A DNA stretch of 64,000 nt from assembly GCA_024760905.1 (NCBI GenBank), contig CM045731.1, forward strand, positions 56,409,125-56,473,124, read 5' to 3'. Below, one piece after another: positions 48,494 to 61,411 of this stretch; the stretch's first letter is position 1, and the number at the start of each line of letters is the position of its first letter. This DNA comes from Plotosus lineatus (lineage: Eukaryota > Chordata > Actinopteri > Siluriformes > Plotosidae). Made by a program: the position numbers and the translations under genes. The notes under the pieces are model-generated. The model was not told the DNA's origin and did no database searches. It worked only from the letters and a program-made list of their open reading frames with translations.

Positions 48494-49358
48494 TAACTTT
48501 GGTCACGAGGTGGGGCACTCCCATAACAGGAACAGGACACCAGTCTAATACAGAATAACGAACTATTTCTATATATTATTTAAATTTTTCCATGAGGAAA
48601 AAATGTTATTTTTAGAGATTCTGGGCTGAGTCCATGCTCAAAGAGACCAGTGCTCAAGAATGATACAAATCCCAACAAAAATGCTAATAACCCTAAAACA
48701 ACCCAATGTAATTCTCAGAGCTGAGTCTTACAGCAGTACTTGGTAATGTTTATAGTTTAAACCCAAACCCAATTCCCTGTTAGAATACATTACAGGTGAT
48801 GAAGCCGTTTTGGAATGCAGCCAAACTCAACAAGCCAATATTCTAATTTAATTTTTCCACTATCCCTGTACATGAGGCTTAGTGTTGGCCAATACCAGAT
48901 AAATAATTAACAAAAAGACATTTTAATCCACTCGGACTCAGTTATCAGTTGAGAGAACAGTTATGGATATTGCAGTAATGGAAAGTTGCATCAGAGTGTA
49001 GTTTCCCTGCTTTAAGACTGTAGGGCTGTAAGATTATTAGTTTTTGTACTGTACATCACCACCGTAATATAAAGCTTGGCAGAATTCAATAACAGACTTC
49101 ATGTCAGACTCATATCAGTGAAAATACCCCATGATTATTTCCGATTACATCATCAGTCAACATGATCCAAAACTCCAATCGAAACTAAAAAGCGGGGGTT
49201 GAGAACAAAAGGCGCTATAGAAACCTCCGTGGGGGATCTGCAGTCTGTCCATCAATCTTCTCTGCTGTGTAGAAGCTGAGAATTCTTTCGATTAAAAAAA
49301 CATTCAGTGATATCTTTGAATGTATTAAACATCTATCGTCTATGGCTTTCCTTTGAAG
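48494..49358. other. probable end of myl9 intron 1, nothing recognised
   Basis: Single-copy-looking AT-rich sequence between the Tc1 right end and the first coding exon. Confidence 0.5.
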
Positions 49359-49378
49359 GTCAACAATCTTCAGCCAAA

Positions 49379-50084
49379 ATGTCAGCTGCCAAGCGCGCCA
49401 AGGGGAAGACGACGAAGAAGCGCCCCCAGAGGGCAACATCTAATGTCTTTGCCATGTTCGACCAGTCCCAGATCCAAGAGTTCAAAGAGGCGTTCAACAT
49501 GATTGACCAGAACCGTGATGGCTTCATTGATAAGGAGGACCTTCACGACATGCTTGCATCTCTTGGTAATTGTACAGAAAATTGGTGTAGAGCATATGTG
49601 AGGTGAACTAGAGTGTTAACTTGTTCTATACTTCATCCATCCATATTGTGGGTTTGGGTTTTTTTTTTGGTAGGAAAGAACCCGTCTGATGAGTACCTGG
49701 AGGGAATGATGAGTGAGGCTCCGGGTCCGATCAACTTCACCATGTTCCTCACTATGTTTGGAGAGCGGCTCAACGGCACTGATCCTGAAGATGTCATACG
49801 GAATGCCTTCACCTGCTTCGACGAGGATGGCTCAGGTAGCCTTTGCTTTTTATTCTGGACACCAATTCAATCATTTGTCAAAACCACTTAATCCTACTAG
49901 GAATTAGATTAGATACAGCTTTAGTGATCTCACAATGGAGAAATTTACTGTTACAGGCTCTCGAAGTAAACCATCAGTAGGGGGTGCAGAATAGCTCAGA
50001 AAGGTATAACATCATTGAGTCATAATATTAGAACAGAACAATAAAATATAAAAATAACAAAACAAAATATAAATATATACTATA

Positions 50085-50172
<88 letters not shown>

Positions 50173-50423
50173 CACACACACAAAATATACAATAAAAACT
50201 TTGTAGACTGGCTAATATACAATGATATATGTATCTTGAGTGCAGAGTAGATGGCTCGATATGGTTCACAGTCACAGGAGGGTAGATGTGGTTGATTAAA
50301 GAGGATTATTGCACGGAACCAGTTATTTCACAAATTAGGAAGGATTAGAGAAGCTGGAGCCCAGAAGGCGGGGTCCACCCTGAACAGCTCACCAGTCCAT
50401 CACAGGACCAACACACACACACA

Positions 50424-50465
<42 letters not shown>

Positions 50466-51288
50466 AAAAACTATTCACACTCAGACAACTCAGAACGGCC
50501 ACTTTACCTAATATGCAAGTTTTGGACTGTGGGAGGAGTAAGGTTTAACGTGATGGGTTATTACTCTGAAATTCAGCAATTCAATCACCACAGTCACCAC
50601 TGTGGGGTCCTTGAGCAAGGCCCTTAACCCTCAATTGCTCAGTTGTATAAAAATGATAATTGTAAGTCACACTTAACTCACACTTGGGCAATTTGGAACA
50701 GCTAATTAGCCTAACATGTATAACATGCCTAACATGACTGTCGGAGGAAACCGTAGTCCCTCGAGAAAACCCATACAAGCACAGGGAGAACATTCAAACC
50801 CCACGCAGAAATGCCCTCGCCAAGCCTGGGACTCGAACCCAGGACCTTCTTGATATAAGGCAGATATGCTAGCCACTACACCACCATGAAACCCGTCCAT
50901 CAATCTTTCCTACATACATCCAAAGGTTCTCACAATTGTTAGAAAGTGTCCACTGATCCAATCCTAAATGGCTTCCCACTGAAAATAGACTACATCTTGC
51001 AGATTATAGAACTGCATTCATGAGCTCCAGAATGATCTGAGGTTTGATCCCAAACACCAACTTGATTTCCAGCTACTATAAGTATTCAGACCTTTCATGT
51101 CTCATCTCACAGGCTTCATTCATGAGGACCATCTCCGTGAGCTTCTGACCACCATGGGCGACCGTTTCACAGACGAGGAGGTGGACGAACTTTTCCGTGA
51201 GGCACCCATCGACAAGAAAGGAAACTTCAATTACACCGAATTCACTCGCATCCTCAAACATGGTGCCAAGGACAAGGATGACATGTAA
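49379..51288 (+). CDS. myl9: myosin regulatory light chain 9 (smooth muscle/non-muscle RLC)
   Basis: Binds the myosin II neck. Phosphorylation by MLCK or ROCK switches on contraction. Three coding exons: 49379-49565, 49674-49835 and 51113-51288, joined in phase 1 at both introns to 174 codons plus stop (human MYL9 172). The first coding exon starts at 49359 after TTTGAAG with 20 untranslated bases. The N-terminus is basic and holds the [10 protein letters not shown] phosphosite (Thr20/Ser21 counting Met; one extra Ala near the start). EF-hand 1 [12 protein letters not shown] is intact. [13 protein letters not shown] and [10 protein letters not shown] match MYL9 rather than MYL12A/B, which have DAYLDAMMNEAPG. 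The C-terminus has one extra Met after KDKDD. Linkage to a DLGAP gene agrees with human MYL9-DLGAP4. Confidence 0.95.
50088..50182. repeat. compound (AT)n(CA)n microsatellite in myl9 intron 2
   Basis: AT run, CA run, AT run, then CA. Confidence 0.9.
50330..50888 (-). mobile_element. SINE family B fragments around a CA microsatellite
   Basis: A tail-like part (50338-50405), a (CA)n run (50410-50460), then body and head (GACTGTCGGAGGAAACCGTA, ending CACTACACCACCATG in reverse). It lies in myl9 intron 2 between exons 49674-49835 and 51113-51288. Confidence 0.65.
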
Positions 51289-51389
51289 AAACAAAGTCAA
51301 CAACAACAAGACTATGTTGTCAAGCGCTGATCTGAAATCGGGACTATCCTGAATACTCTGATGAGATGCTAATGACCTTATTCTGTCTG

Positions 51390-51395
51390 AATAAA
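51390..51395 (+). terminator. myl9: myl9 polyadenylation signal
   Basis: AATAAA lies about 100 bases after the myl9 stop codon, in non-repeat sequence. A second ATTAAAATAAAA stretch near 51467-51478 could serve as an alternative. Confidence 0.6.
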
Positions 51396-52061
51396 CACAC
51401 AGGGCTTCTTTTGCACACACAGATTAAGCTTAATCCTGAATTTTAAAGAGTTACATGGAAGAATTTTATTAAAATAAAATCTTTGTGTATTCCGCCAGGC
51501 TTAATGTCTGTCTACTCAAAAGACCCTAACACAGAGCCGCTTCATGGGGTTTCATTCTGTCATGTTCACTGCTTTGGTCCATCGACGACTGTGGAAAAAG
51601 TACTGCTTTAAATTTGACAATGAGTCCTATTTGTATGCTTAATTCTTTAATAAAGAGGACAATAACAAATGAATGCAATAAAATGTTTTTGGTTTCAATG
51701 ATCTCCAAGTATTCATGAGAATAATGTACACATCAAAAGCACCAAATATTAGATGGTTTTTTTTTTGATCCACTACCTTGGATAATGGTACAGAACGTTC
51801 TCAGAATGGCAAGATATCAACAAATTTTAATCCATTGTCAGGCAGAAACTAATCCGGGAATTCAACAGTCATTCCGTTTTGGACACTCAAGTGGATATGA
51901 TCTAATAGCCTTCAGGCATTTGTGAGCAGGCTATCATTCATATACCTTAGGAGGGAGTGGAATGTTTTATTAAATTCTCAGGAAAAAAATTTGTTCAAAA
52001 TTAGAGCATTTTTAATATTGTATTCAAGCTGTAGAATTTTTCAAAATATATCGTCATCATT

Positions 52062-52425
52062 CATTTTCTGAACTGCTTAAACCTAATTAGGGTCGTGGGG
52101 AAGCTGGTGCCCATCTCAGCTGACTCTGGGTGAGGGAAGAGTACACCCTGGACAGCTCGTCAGACCATCTCGACAAGAGTAGGCTACATAGCCGTCAGTG
52201 TGTTTCTGCCCTGCTGACGGCTATGTAGCGTACTCTTGTCGAAAGTCAGCAATGGTTCTTTTACATGAACCTCTCACCAGAAACAGTGAGAGACATGGCC
52301 AACCTTTGATAACCCAATTTGCTGCACTGGGGGGGCAGTGACAACCTGTTGAGAGTGAGGCTTGAACCCCCAACCTTAGATCAGTGATCCAGCACCTTTA
52401 CCACCAAGCCACCACTGCCCAAAAA
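52062..52425 (-). mobile_element. SINE family A, full-length with an internal inverted duplication
   Basis: Tail CATTCATTTTCTGAACTG to head GATCCAGCACCTTTACCACC, reverse orientation, with GCTTGAACCCCCAACC as the B-box region. Inside, 52171-52241 forms a hairpin absent from other copies. Confidence 0.85.
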
Positions 52426-52536
52426 TATATATTCTTTCTCAAAAATATTTACGAGAACCGTTTAGCATGAAGCTATTTATTTATCTAAAGGCCTATTTCA
52501 CATAGCGGTCCAATAAGCAGGGTTGAGAACTTGTTA

Positions 52537-55260
52537 AGAAGGTCTTCTTCTTTTTTTACTTTTGGCTGTTTTCTTCAGAGGTCACCACAGCAAATCATCT
52601 GCTTCCATCTCACCCTATCCTCTGCATCTTCTTCTCTTACACCAAGTACCTTCATGTCCTCCTTCACCACATCCATAAATCTTCTCTTTGATCTTCCTCT
52701 AGGCCTTCTGCTCGGGAGTACCACCCTCAGCATTCTACTACCAATATATTCATTATCCCTCCTCTGTACATGTCCAAACTATCTCAATATGGCCTCTCTG
52801 ACTTTGTCTCCCAAACATCTTACTTGGGCTGTCCCTCTGATGTACTCGTTCCTGATCCTATCCATCCTCTTTACTCCCAAAGAGAACCTCATCATTTTCA
52901 TCTCTGTTACCTCCAGCTCTGCCTCCTGTCTTTTCCTCAGTGCTACTGTTTCTAAACCGTACAACATCGCTGGCCTCAACACCGTCTTGTACACGTTTCC
53001 CTTTATTCTCATACCATTCCTCTTGGGTCCTTCTCGTTCACACAAATGTATTCAGTCTTACTGAGGCTAACCTTCATTCCTCTCCTTTCCAGGGCATACC
53101 TTCCCCTTCTCTAGATTTTCCTGCACTACTTCTATGCTCTCACTACAGATCACAATGTCATCTGCAAACATCATAGTCCATGGAGACTGTTGTCTAACCT
53201 CGTCTGTCAGCCTGTCCATCACCATAGCAAACAAGAAAAGACTCAGGGCTGATCCTTGATGCAGTCCCACCTCCACCTTGAACTCTTCTGTCGCACCGAC
53301 AGCACACCTCACCACTGTCTTACATCTCTCATACATGTCCTGCACGACTCTAACATACTTCTCTGACACTCCAGACTTCCTCATGCAATACCACAGTTCC
53401 TCTCTTGGCACCCTGTCATATTCTTTCTCCAGATCCACAAAGGCACAATGCAGCTCCTTCTGACCTTCTCTGGACTTCTCTATTAACATCCTCAAAGCAA
53501 AGACTGCATCTGTGGTGCTCTTTCTTGGTATGAAACCAATCTGTTGTCCACAAATGCTGACCTCTGCCCTTAGTCTATCTTCTACTATTCTTTCCCATAA
53601 CTTCATTCATTCATTCAACTTTATCCCTCTGTAGTTGCCACAACTCTGCACATCTCCCTTGTTCTTAAAAATGGGCACCAACACACTTCTCCTCCATTCC
53701 TCTGGCATCCTCTGCTCTCGAAGACCTTGTTGAATGTTCTTGTCAGAAAATCTACTGCTACCTTACTGAGACACTTCCACCGGTATGTCATCAGGACCAA
53801 CTGCCTTTCCACTCGTCATCCTCTTCAATGCTTTCCTCACTTCACCCTTACTAATCTTTGCTACTTCCTGGTCATCAACAGTCACCTCTTCTACTCTTTT
53901 TTTCTCTCATTTTCCTCATTCATCAGCTCTTCAAAGTACTCTTTCCATATTCCCAGCACACCTCTGAAATCAGTCAATGCATTTCCCTCTGTCCTTAATC
54001 ACTCTAACTTGCTGCATGTCCTTCCCATCTCTATTCCTCTGCTGTGTCAACTTGTATAAATCATTTTCTCCCTCCTTACTGTCCAACCTAGCATACAAGT
54101 CATCATACACCCTCTGTTTGGCCTTTGACACCGCTACCTTCGCCTTACGCTGTGTCTCCCTGTACTCCCATTTACTCTCTTCGGTCCTCTCAATGTCCCA
54201 CTTCTTCTTAGCTAACCTCTTCCTTTGTACACACTCCTGCACTTCCTCATTCCACCACCAAGTCTCCTTATCTACTTTCCTTCCAGAGGACACACCAAGT
54301 ACTCTCCTACCTGTTTCCCTGATCACATTAGCTGTAGTTGTCCAGTCATCTGGAAGCACTTCCTGACCACCCAAAGTCTGTTTCAACTCCTCCTTAAAAC
54401 AAACACAATACTCTTCCTTTTTTAACTTCCACCACTTTGTCTTCTGGTCTGTCTTTGCCTTCTTCACTTTCCTCACCATCAGCATCATCCTGCACACCAA
54501 CATCCTATGCTATTTGGCAACACTCTCACCCACTACTACTTTGCAGTCACTGACTTCCTTCAAATTGCATCGCCTACACAAGATGTAGTCTACCTGTGTG
54601 CACCTACCTCCGCTTTCATAAGTCACCCTATGCTCCTGTCTCTTCTGGAAGAAAGTATTCACCACAGCCATTTCCATCCTTTTAGCAAAATCTATCAACA
54701 TCTGTCCTTCTGTGTTCTTGTCCTGGACACAAAACCTGCCCATCAGTTCCTTGTCCCCTCTGTTGCCTGCACCAAAATGTCCATTGAAATCTGCACCAAT
54801 GACCACTCTTTCACCTCTGGGGGTACTCTGCATCACTTCATCTAACTCACTCCAGAATCTCTCCTTCTCTTCTAGCTCACATCCTGCCTGTTGGGCAAAA
54901 GCACAAACAACACTGAACATCACGCCTTCAATTTCTAAATTGAGACTCATCACTCTGTCTGACACTATTTTCACTTCTAGAACATTCCTGACAAACTGCT
55001 CCTTCAAGATGACTCCTACTCCCTTTCTCTTCCCAGCCACACCATGATAAAACAGCTTAAACCCTGCTCCTAAGCTACTAGCCTTGGTTCCTTTACACCT
55101 GGTCTCCTGAACACACAGTATGTCCACCTTCCTCCTGTGCATCATGTCAGCCAGCTCTCTACCTTTTCCTGTCATAGTTCCAACCTTCAAAGTCCCTACT
55201 CTCTGTCCTAGACTCATGCCTTTCCTCTCCTCTCTCCTCCTACAGACTCGCCTCCCGCCT
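52537..55260 (-). mobile_element. RTE-clade LINE, most complete copy in the window, inactive
   Basis: A 235-codon open segment at 54510-55217 encodes nearly all of the endonuclease (VGTLKVGTMTGKGRELADMM, VQETRCKG, IGADFNGHFG, DYILCRRCNLK). The linker and RT (QIGFIPRKSTTDAVFALRML, MMFADDIVICSES) follow downstream in broken frames. About 180 bases of the post-RT region are deleted near 53010, compared with the copy at 9.8-11.1 kb. It carries the family 3' tail at 52537. No 5'UTR boundary was identified; related sequence may extend to about 55350. Confidence 0.92.
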
Positions 55261-55459
55261 CTCCTTCTTCAACCAACAGTAGCCCAGTTTCCATTAGCAC
55301 CCTGTTGGTTAACAGCACTGATGGCGGTCAACCCAGACCTCGACCGATCCAGTATGATGTTCGTTTTTATGAACTTGTTCACTTGTTTGTTTATGAACAT
55401 CTTCAGGCTGCAAGATATGAGCAGATATCCTTGGAGTAAATTAGCCAATCAGAGTGTGC

Positions 55460-56384
55460 AATTGCTAATATCCAGTGACCTCTTATAGAATAAATGGGAC
55501 TCGCTTCTCCACAAAAGAGATCAAATGGTGTTAGAGTTAATATTTCTGCAACTTTTTGGTTCCCTATGCCTTAATAGAAAGAGGTAAAAAAAAAAGTTGT
55601 AATACCAGTGTTCTAATTTCAAGTGTATACTGTGACACATTTTCAAGAAAAATAAAAACCATGGCAAATGCTAAAGTAACCCAAGCCTTGAGAACGTTCT
55701 CATGTTCCATGAGCAGGAATCTCAATGCTGGCTGTGTACTGTTCCTGCGTGTACATTTTCTAAACTCCTGAAGCAGTGGCACGACTGCTCGACGCTAATT
55801 TCTTTCCTCCACAGCCGTCTGTTCTCGTGTTAAGTTTGTGTACATGATTCAACTTTAAATACCCCACCCATAGGCCCCATTATAACTAATTATTCTGATC
55901 GAGAACTCTTTAAGCAAACAAATACTCGATGTTGGGCAAGATAAGCGGTGCATACCTTCCTGTACCACCCTGTTTGGGAAAGAATGAGACAGAGTCAGTA
56001 TCACTAGTCCACAGTATCCAGCTAGGCCAGTTCTCTGGAGGAAAAAAGAAAGATTACCCATTCCATGTTAAATAAAACTTTATTTTTATTTTTGTAAAAG
56101 AAACATCCTTAACAAACCCCCCCTCCATTAGTCTACACGGTACACCACTTCATCGCCAAGTGGTCATTTACTTCATGTGTAAAATAATCACTTTAGATAA
56201 CAATGCTGCCCTTTTCAGGGGGAAACATGACAGTGAGAGCAGCATGGGTTCTGATTCAGGGGGAATGGAGAACTAATCTTAAACTGGACGCCTCTGAGGA
56301 TTCACTTCTTATGGAACCAATTCCATGTTCGCTGCCATCAGATAAGATAAGGATTTGAGTTATATTGAAGCAAGATCTGAAATT
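55460..56384. other. intergenic, nothing recognised
   Basis: Unassigned sequence between the RTE LINE and SINE fragments. Confidence 0.45.
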
Positions 56385-56515
56385 CATCATTCATCAATCT
56401 TCTTAACCACTTAATCCTAGTTATGGTCACCAAAAGGCTGGCGCTCATCTAAGCCGACTCTGGGCAAGGGTGGGGAACACCCTGGATAGCTCGCCAGGTT
56501 ATCGCAAAGCAGAAG
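56385..56515 (-). mobile_element. SINE family A tail fragment
   Basis: Reverse-complement tail with CCACTTAATCCTAGTTATGG and GCTCGCCAGGTTATCGC. Confidence 0.7.
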
Positions 56516-56554
56516 TGAAATTCATATTCTTAATGATTACACTTTATTTTCACT

Positions 56555-56862
56555 CATTCGTCAAACCACTTAATCCTAATTAAAGTCCTAGGCACTCTGG
56601 AGCTTATCACAGCCAACTTGGGACAAGGGTGGGTTACACCCTGAACAGCTAACTAGAGTATCACAAGGCCAACACTCACACCTAGGGGCAATTCAGAACA
56701 GCCAGTTAGCCTAATGAGCATGTCTTTGGACTGTCGGAGGAAACTGGACGACCGGGCAGAAACCCAAGCAAGCATGGGAAGAACATGCAGACTCCACACA
56801 GAAACACTCTCACTGTGCCCGGGACTCAAACCCAGGAGCTTCCTGCTGTAACTTCGTCCTGC
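56555..56862 (-). mobile_element. SINE family B
   Basis: Reverse orientation: CACTTAATCCTAATTAAAGTC, CCAGTTAGCCTAATGAGCATG, GGACTGTCGGAGGAAACTGG and GGACTCAAACCCAGGAGC. Confidence 0.7.
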
Positions 56863-56869
56863 CAATTCA

Positions 56870-57779
56870 TCAGCTGCTCAAGTGAAATTTCAAAGAGTAA
56901 AATTTGGTGGCCGTCTCTGATTTCAGTTTGTGTTCCAATTCGAAATGCTGTGTGTAATGAAACAGGTTTTTTTTTTTTTTTTTTCCCAAAAACGATCACA
57001 GAGAACATGCTAACAAAGCTAGAGGTCTTATTTGTTACTGGTCCCTGTTCCTTTGGTCTCAGACTTTAGGCCATTATTTTGACTTGTGTTCTCTCAAAGT
57101 AAATCTGCTGAGAACTTATCGAGTGTGTGATGGTGTGGTAAGCAAAACAAACCAGTAACTCTCCAGTATTTTAAAAATCAATCACCAGCGGTTGAGATAC
57201 CAACATCACTAATAATGTCCAATTCAGTACATGATGTCATCCTGTGTCCAGTAGAATTTTAGAAGTACAAGGTCCTGTAGGTTGCTCCTCTAATACAGAG
57301 GGAAGGAACTATAAAAAGCAGTCTCGCTCGCTGGTCTGCTAAGAGTCTGCTAGAGTCGCTCCTCCATCACCGAGTCGACGCAAGCTGTAGCCCTATTGAT
57401 CTTTGATGAACTGATGGTCACAAATAATCCAGGAAAACAGGAAGGGCAAGGAAGGAAGAAAGAGAGACAGAGAGAGCGATATTGCTATACCATGCAGAGA
57501 TCTTCAACTTTTGTGCCAGGACTGGGTTTAAACATATAAAACATCATATTTCTTTTCAGAACAGGATTAAAACACATACAAAGATTAAAATAAATCAATA
57601 AATATAAGGAATAATTACAGACAGGGCACGAGATCAGTGAAAAACACCACAGTGGTAATGTACAAGAACTAAAGACTCAAAGCTTCAGCTCTGGATGTAT
57701 TCCCATGAACATGACATTGTGACAAAGATGGAGATGTAAGATGATGGATGGATCATGAAAAAAAAAAAGTTCTCACTTC
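56870..57779. other. intergenic, nothing recognised
   Basis: Poly(T) at 56967-56984 and a GA-rich patch near 57440-57480. No exon seen. Confidence 0.45.
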
Positions 57780-58018
57780 TTGTTGCATCCTTCACCTTCA
57801 CACCTTGGTGAGTTGTAATGTTCTCACAATGCTCCTGTGGGTTTCCTCTTACAGTCCAAAAGATATGCAAGTTTAGGCTAATTGTCTGTTCCATATCGCA
57901 CGTAGGTGTGCGTGGGTCCTGAAATAGACTGGTGAGTTATTCAGGGTGTACTTTGCCTTATCACAGAGTAGGCTGAGATAGGCTCGAGCCTCCCAGTGAC
58001 CCTGACAGGAATAAGAAG
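57780..58018 (+). mobile_element. SINE family B fragment
   Basis: Forward orientation: GTGGGTTTCCTCTTACAGTCC, AATTGTCTGTTCCATATCGC and tail GGCTGAGATAGGCTCGAGCC. Confidence 0.55.
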
Positions 58019-58139
58019 TTGGACAGTTGAGTGAGTGCTAACAGGATAACACAAGTAACACAAGCTGACACGTTACTGGTTCAACCTCACGCAAACCCTC
58101 ACACGCTCACCAGAGTTCAGAATGAATGATGCCATCTTT

Positions 58140-58448
58140 TCATTCATTCGCCGTCTGCTTAGTCTCACTGGGGCTGCCAGGTGGCTGGAGCGACAGCCAA
58201 CCCACAAAAACTCTCATTCATACTTCATCGGTGCAATTAAGAACAGCCAAGTCGGCCTAAAGTGTATGACATCGGCCTGTCAGAGGAAAATCAGCCTAAA
58301 GTGCATGGCATTGGACTGTCAGAGGAAACCAGAATACCCGGACAAAACCCATGCAAGCTACATAGAGAAGTGCCTTCTCGCTCGGGATTTGAACCCAGGA
58401 CCTTCGTGTTTTGAGGCGAGCTTGCTAGCCACTACACCTTCATGGCGC
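58140..58448 (-). mobile_element. SINE family B with a small internal duplication
   Basis: Reverse-orientation family B ending GCTAGCCACTACACCTTCATGG. The segment around GGCCTAAAGTGTATGACATCG, GGCCTGTCAGAGGAAA is repeated in tandem at 58253-58330. Confidence 0.65.
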
Positions 58449-59046
58449 CTAAGCTGTGTCATGATTATGCAGTATGACAGCTGAAAGTTGATGGTTCAGG
58501 GCCGGACGAGAGGCGCGTGCACACCCGCGTGATGAAGCCAAGCCGGACGGCGCTTTATTGAACCCCGTTGGTGCTGCAGATATCAGTAGGTGGCTCACAA
58601 ACCAGAGTTTGGAACTGACAGTTAAATGAAAGAGTATAACACGTGTCAGCTTCATTACTCTTATTTAAAAAAAAAAAAAAAATTCAATACAAAACTTAAA
58701 GCATGATGTGCGGACAGGACGCTCTGAAAATGAACACACACACACACACACCTAAAATCTGTGTGTTAAATCTCAGAGCATTAGCTGCTATTTTAACAAT
58801 TTATTGGGGGATTATTTGAAAACCGAGTCTCAGAATGATGACATCAGCAAGACCAAGGTTAACATGGAGGTCTTTGGCGTTAAACGTCATTTCTGTCAGT
58901 ATTTCAGATGTTTGTGTTTAAGTGTATAACTCCTGGTGTAGATATAGATTCTGACCACACAGGATATGATTTTAATCTCAACTTTTCAAAGCCTTCAACA
59001 CAAACCTGTCAATAAATGACACGAATGAATGGATCAAAGTACAGTA
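58449..59046. other. intergenic, nothing recognised
   Basis: GC-rich patch near 58500-58560 and a poly(A) run at 58667-58682. No coding signal. Confidence 0.45.
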
Positions 59047-59427
59047 CAGTGATCCCTCGCTACTTCGCGCTTCAATTCATGTGGCTTCAGTGCATCCCTT
59101 TTTTTTTTTTTTTTTTTTTTTTTACATATTCATCGAATTAAAAAATAAGGAAATTAAGGAAGAATAGGAGACAAAGTTTAGGAAAATGCCACAAAAAAAA
59201 AAAATCCAAAACCCCCCATCAAAACTACTTACATTTTTATGTGATGTGCGTGCGTATGCACACACTCGGATGCACATTTGTTATAAGCATTTATAGCGTT
59301 GAATATGTATTTATTGATATTACATACACATATACATACTGTATATGTCGGTCGATCCTACTTCGTGGAATTCGATGGTCGCGGGGGATCTCGGTCCCAA
59401 TTAACCGCAGAAAGTAAGGGATCCCTG
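59047..59427. mobile_element. pogo-like MITE (copy 2)
   Basis: 381 bases with TA on both sides and ends CAGTGATCCCTCGCTACTT and GCAGAAAGTAAGGGATCCCTG. Compared with the copy at 16705-17148 it lies in the opposite orientation; the shared segment CTTCAATTCA, then GGCTTCAGTGCATC makes the match clear. Confidence 0.75.
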
Positions 59428-60933
59428 TACTTTACTCCTCCATGTTAACTTGGCCCCTGATGGCATCATCATTCTAAGAATTGGTTTTCAAATAGTCACC
59501 AAAAAAAAGTTTAAATACAAAACTATCAGTGCAAATTTTACACAAGACAGAAATTAATCCGAAGACTTGAATGGGATTAACTTTACTATCTAAGAGTTTT
59601 CATTCCCTTGGGAAAAAAAACAAACAAAAAAAAAACTGTTGCACGGAAATCATGTGATATGATCATTGAAAGGAAGCTGAGATGAATGAAGACAAAAGAC
59701 GTTAAAAAAAAAAAAGAAGTATGTTTTAATATTTCTCTGAACAACAAAAAATGTACAGCTTTTCAAAAATAATCCATAATATGCACATTTGGTAAGATTC
59801 GAAGGATAACGATGAAGCATACATTTCAGTCTACGGTACAGGAGAGAAAAAACAAACAAGCATGGTAGAGGAGCCAGGAAAGTAGGATAAAAAAAAAATG
59901 GCAGTCAAAATCACATTTTTGAAATCGGAGTAAAAAGATATGGAACATAAATAAAATGCTCACACATACAAACAGAGATATTCGAGACCGGTATGCGGGC
60001 GGGATTTCGAGATAGACAAGGATGGATGTTACAGATCGCTCTACATTCAAACTAGCAAGTGACAAGTAGCTTATGTCACAGTTTGTGGTTGTGGCCTGAC
60101 CATCTATTGGCTGTGAATTATTCTTAAAACAAACTAAACACAGAAGGATGTTTTGATTTCTACGTTTACCTTGCATTAGCTTAGCATCAGCTTAAACAAG
60201 TGATGCAAGCCAACTCGGAGTTACATAAACTTCTAAAGCAGCCACAACGATCTCTGATTCTTCCTTACGTACGTTATTTTTTTTTCTTCGGAACATTACG
60301 ACAATGTGTAAATTTTCAGCAAGTCTAAGAGCAAAGAAACGCCAGTGGAAGGATTGGTCCGAGGAAGCCAAGTGTTGTTGAAATCGTAGTTCGGTATCGA
60401 GTGCATGCGCAAGAGATAACATACAGCAAGCAGGTCAATTGACCAAAATAAACCCCGACAAGGAGGATGAGGACTCTGATGTGTATCGGCAACGGTCATG
60501 CTTTACTCTGGAGTTTATTTCACTCTATACTATTCCTGCACTTTATACGACTTCTTACAAACTACACACTTAACCAAAAAAATGAATAAATAAAACTGCT
60601 GTATCTGCTCTGCAATGGTCTATTATTCATAGCAACCTTCGGTCAGATTTCTAAGTACCATCATTACACAATTAGAAACGAGTATTTAAATGAGCAGCGT
60701 AAGCAGTAGAAAATAAAATTGTGTTTGTTGTTGCTAGTGTGAACGTACAGAGTGGTGTAGAAAGCAGGGTCAAGTAGGTTATGAAGGTCAGCAAAAAACA
60801 AAACCGGTAATTTAGAACCGCGGGTGATCGTTTTGCAGCATTTGCCCTGAAGTTGGTGTCTGATTGCAAGATAACGGCTTCAACACTAAAGTCATGCATC
60901 GTAACACCATCTCTGTTGATGATGATGATGATT
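59428..60933. other. intergenic or DLGAP 3'UTR, nothing recognised
   Basis: AT-rich, repeat-poor sequence with no exon. DLGAP genes have long 3'UTRs, so parts of this interval could be transcribed on the minus strand, but nothing in the sequence proves it. Confidence 0.4.
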
Positions 60934-61185
60934 TCCTTTCGGCTTTTTCCCTTTATCAGGGGTCGCCACAGCGAATGATTCGCAGGTTTGATTTGGCATA
61001 GGTTTTTACGTCGGATGCCCTTCCTGACACACCCCTTTAGCAAGGGACAGAAACACGCTGACGGCTTTGCAGCTCCTCTTTACGAAACTCAGCAATGGTT
61101 CTTTTACATGAACCTCTCACCATAGACAGTGAGAGACATGGCCTGCCTTTGATAACCCGGTTAGCTGCACTGGGGGTAACATCAT
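60934..61185 (-). mobile_element. SINE family A body with RTE-type 3' tail (copy 1)
   Basis: The reverse complement reads family A body (AACCCGGTTAGCTGCACTGG side), then GGGCATCCGACGTAAAAACC, then GTGGCGACCCCTGATAAAGG and AGCCGAAAGGAAA, the RTE LINE tail, ending in an ATC repeat. It lacks the usual CCTAATTAGG tail of family A. Confidence 0.7.
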
Positions 61186-61411
61186 GTCTGTTATTCTGAT
61201 TAAAAAAATAACTTTGTGGGATCCTTTGCTTATTGATAAAGTGCTACTCTGCATTTAAAAAACCCACACGGGAAAAAATATGGTGACAGATTGTGGTGAA
61301 AAGAAAGCAAAGTCACAGAGTTGTGACAGGACACATTTACATTAAAGGGAAAGAAAAGAAGAAAGCTGTAGAGAAGGTTGGAGGAGCTTCAGAAACCCTC
61401 GACACTTCTTT

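Noticed and set aside
49215..49439. Minus-strand open frame over myl9
   Set aside because: Antisense of the first myl9 coding exon.
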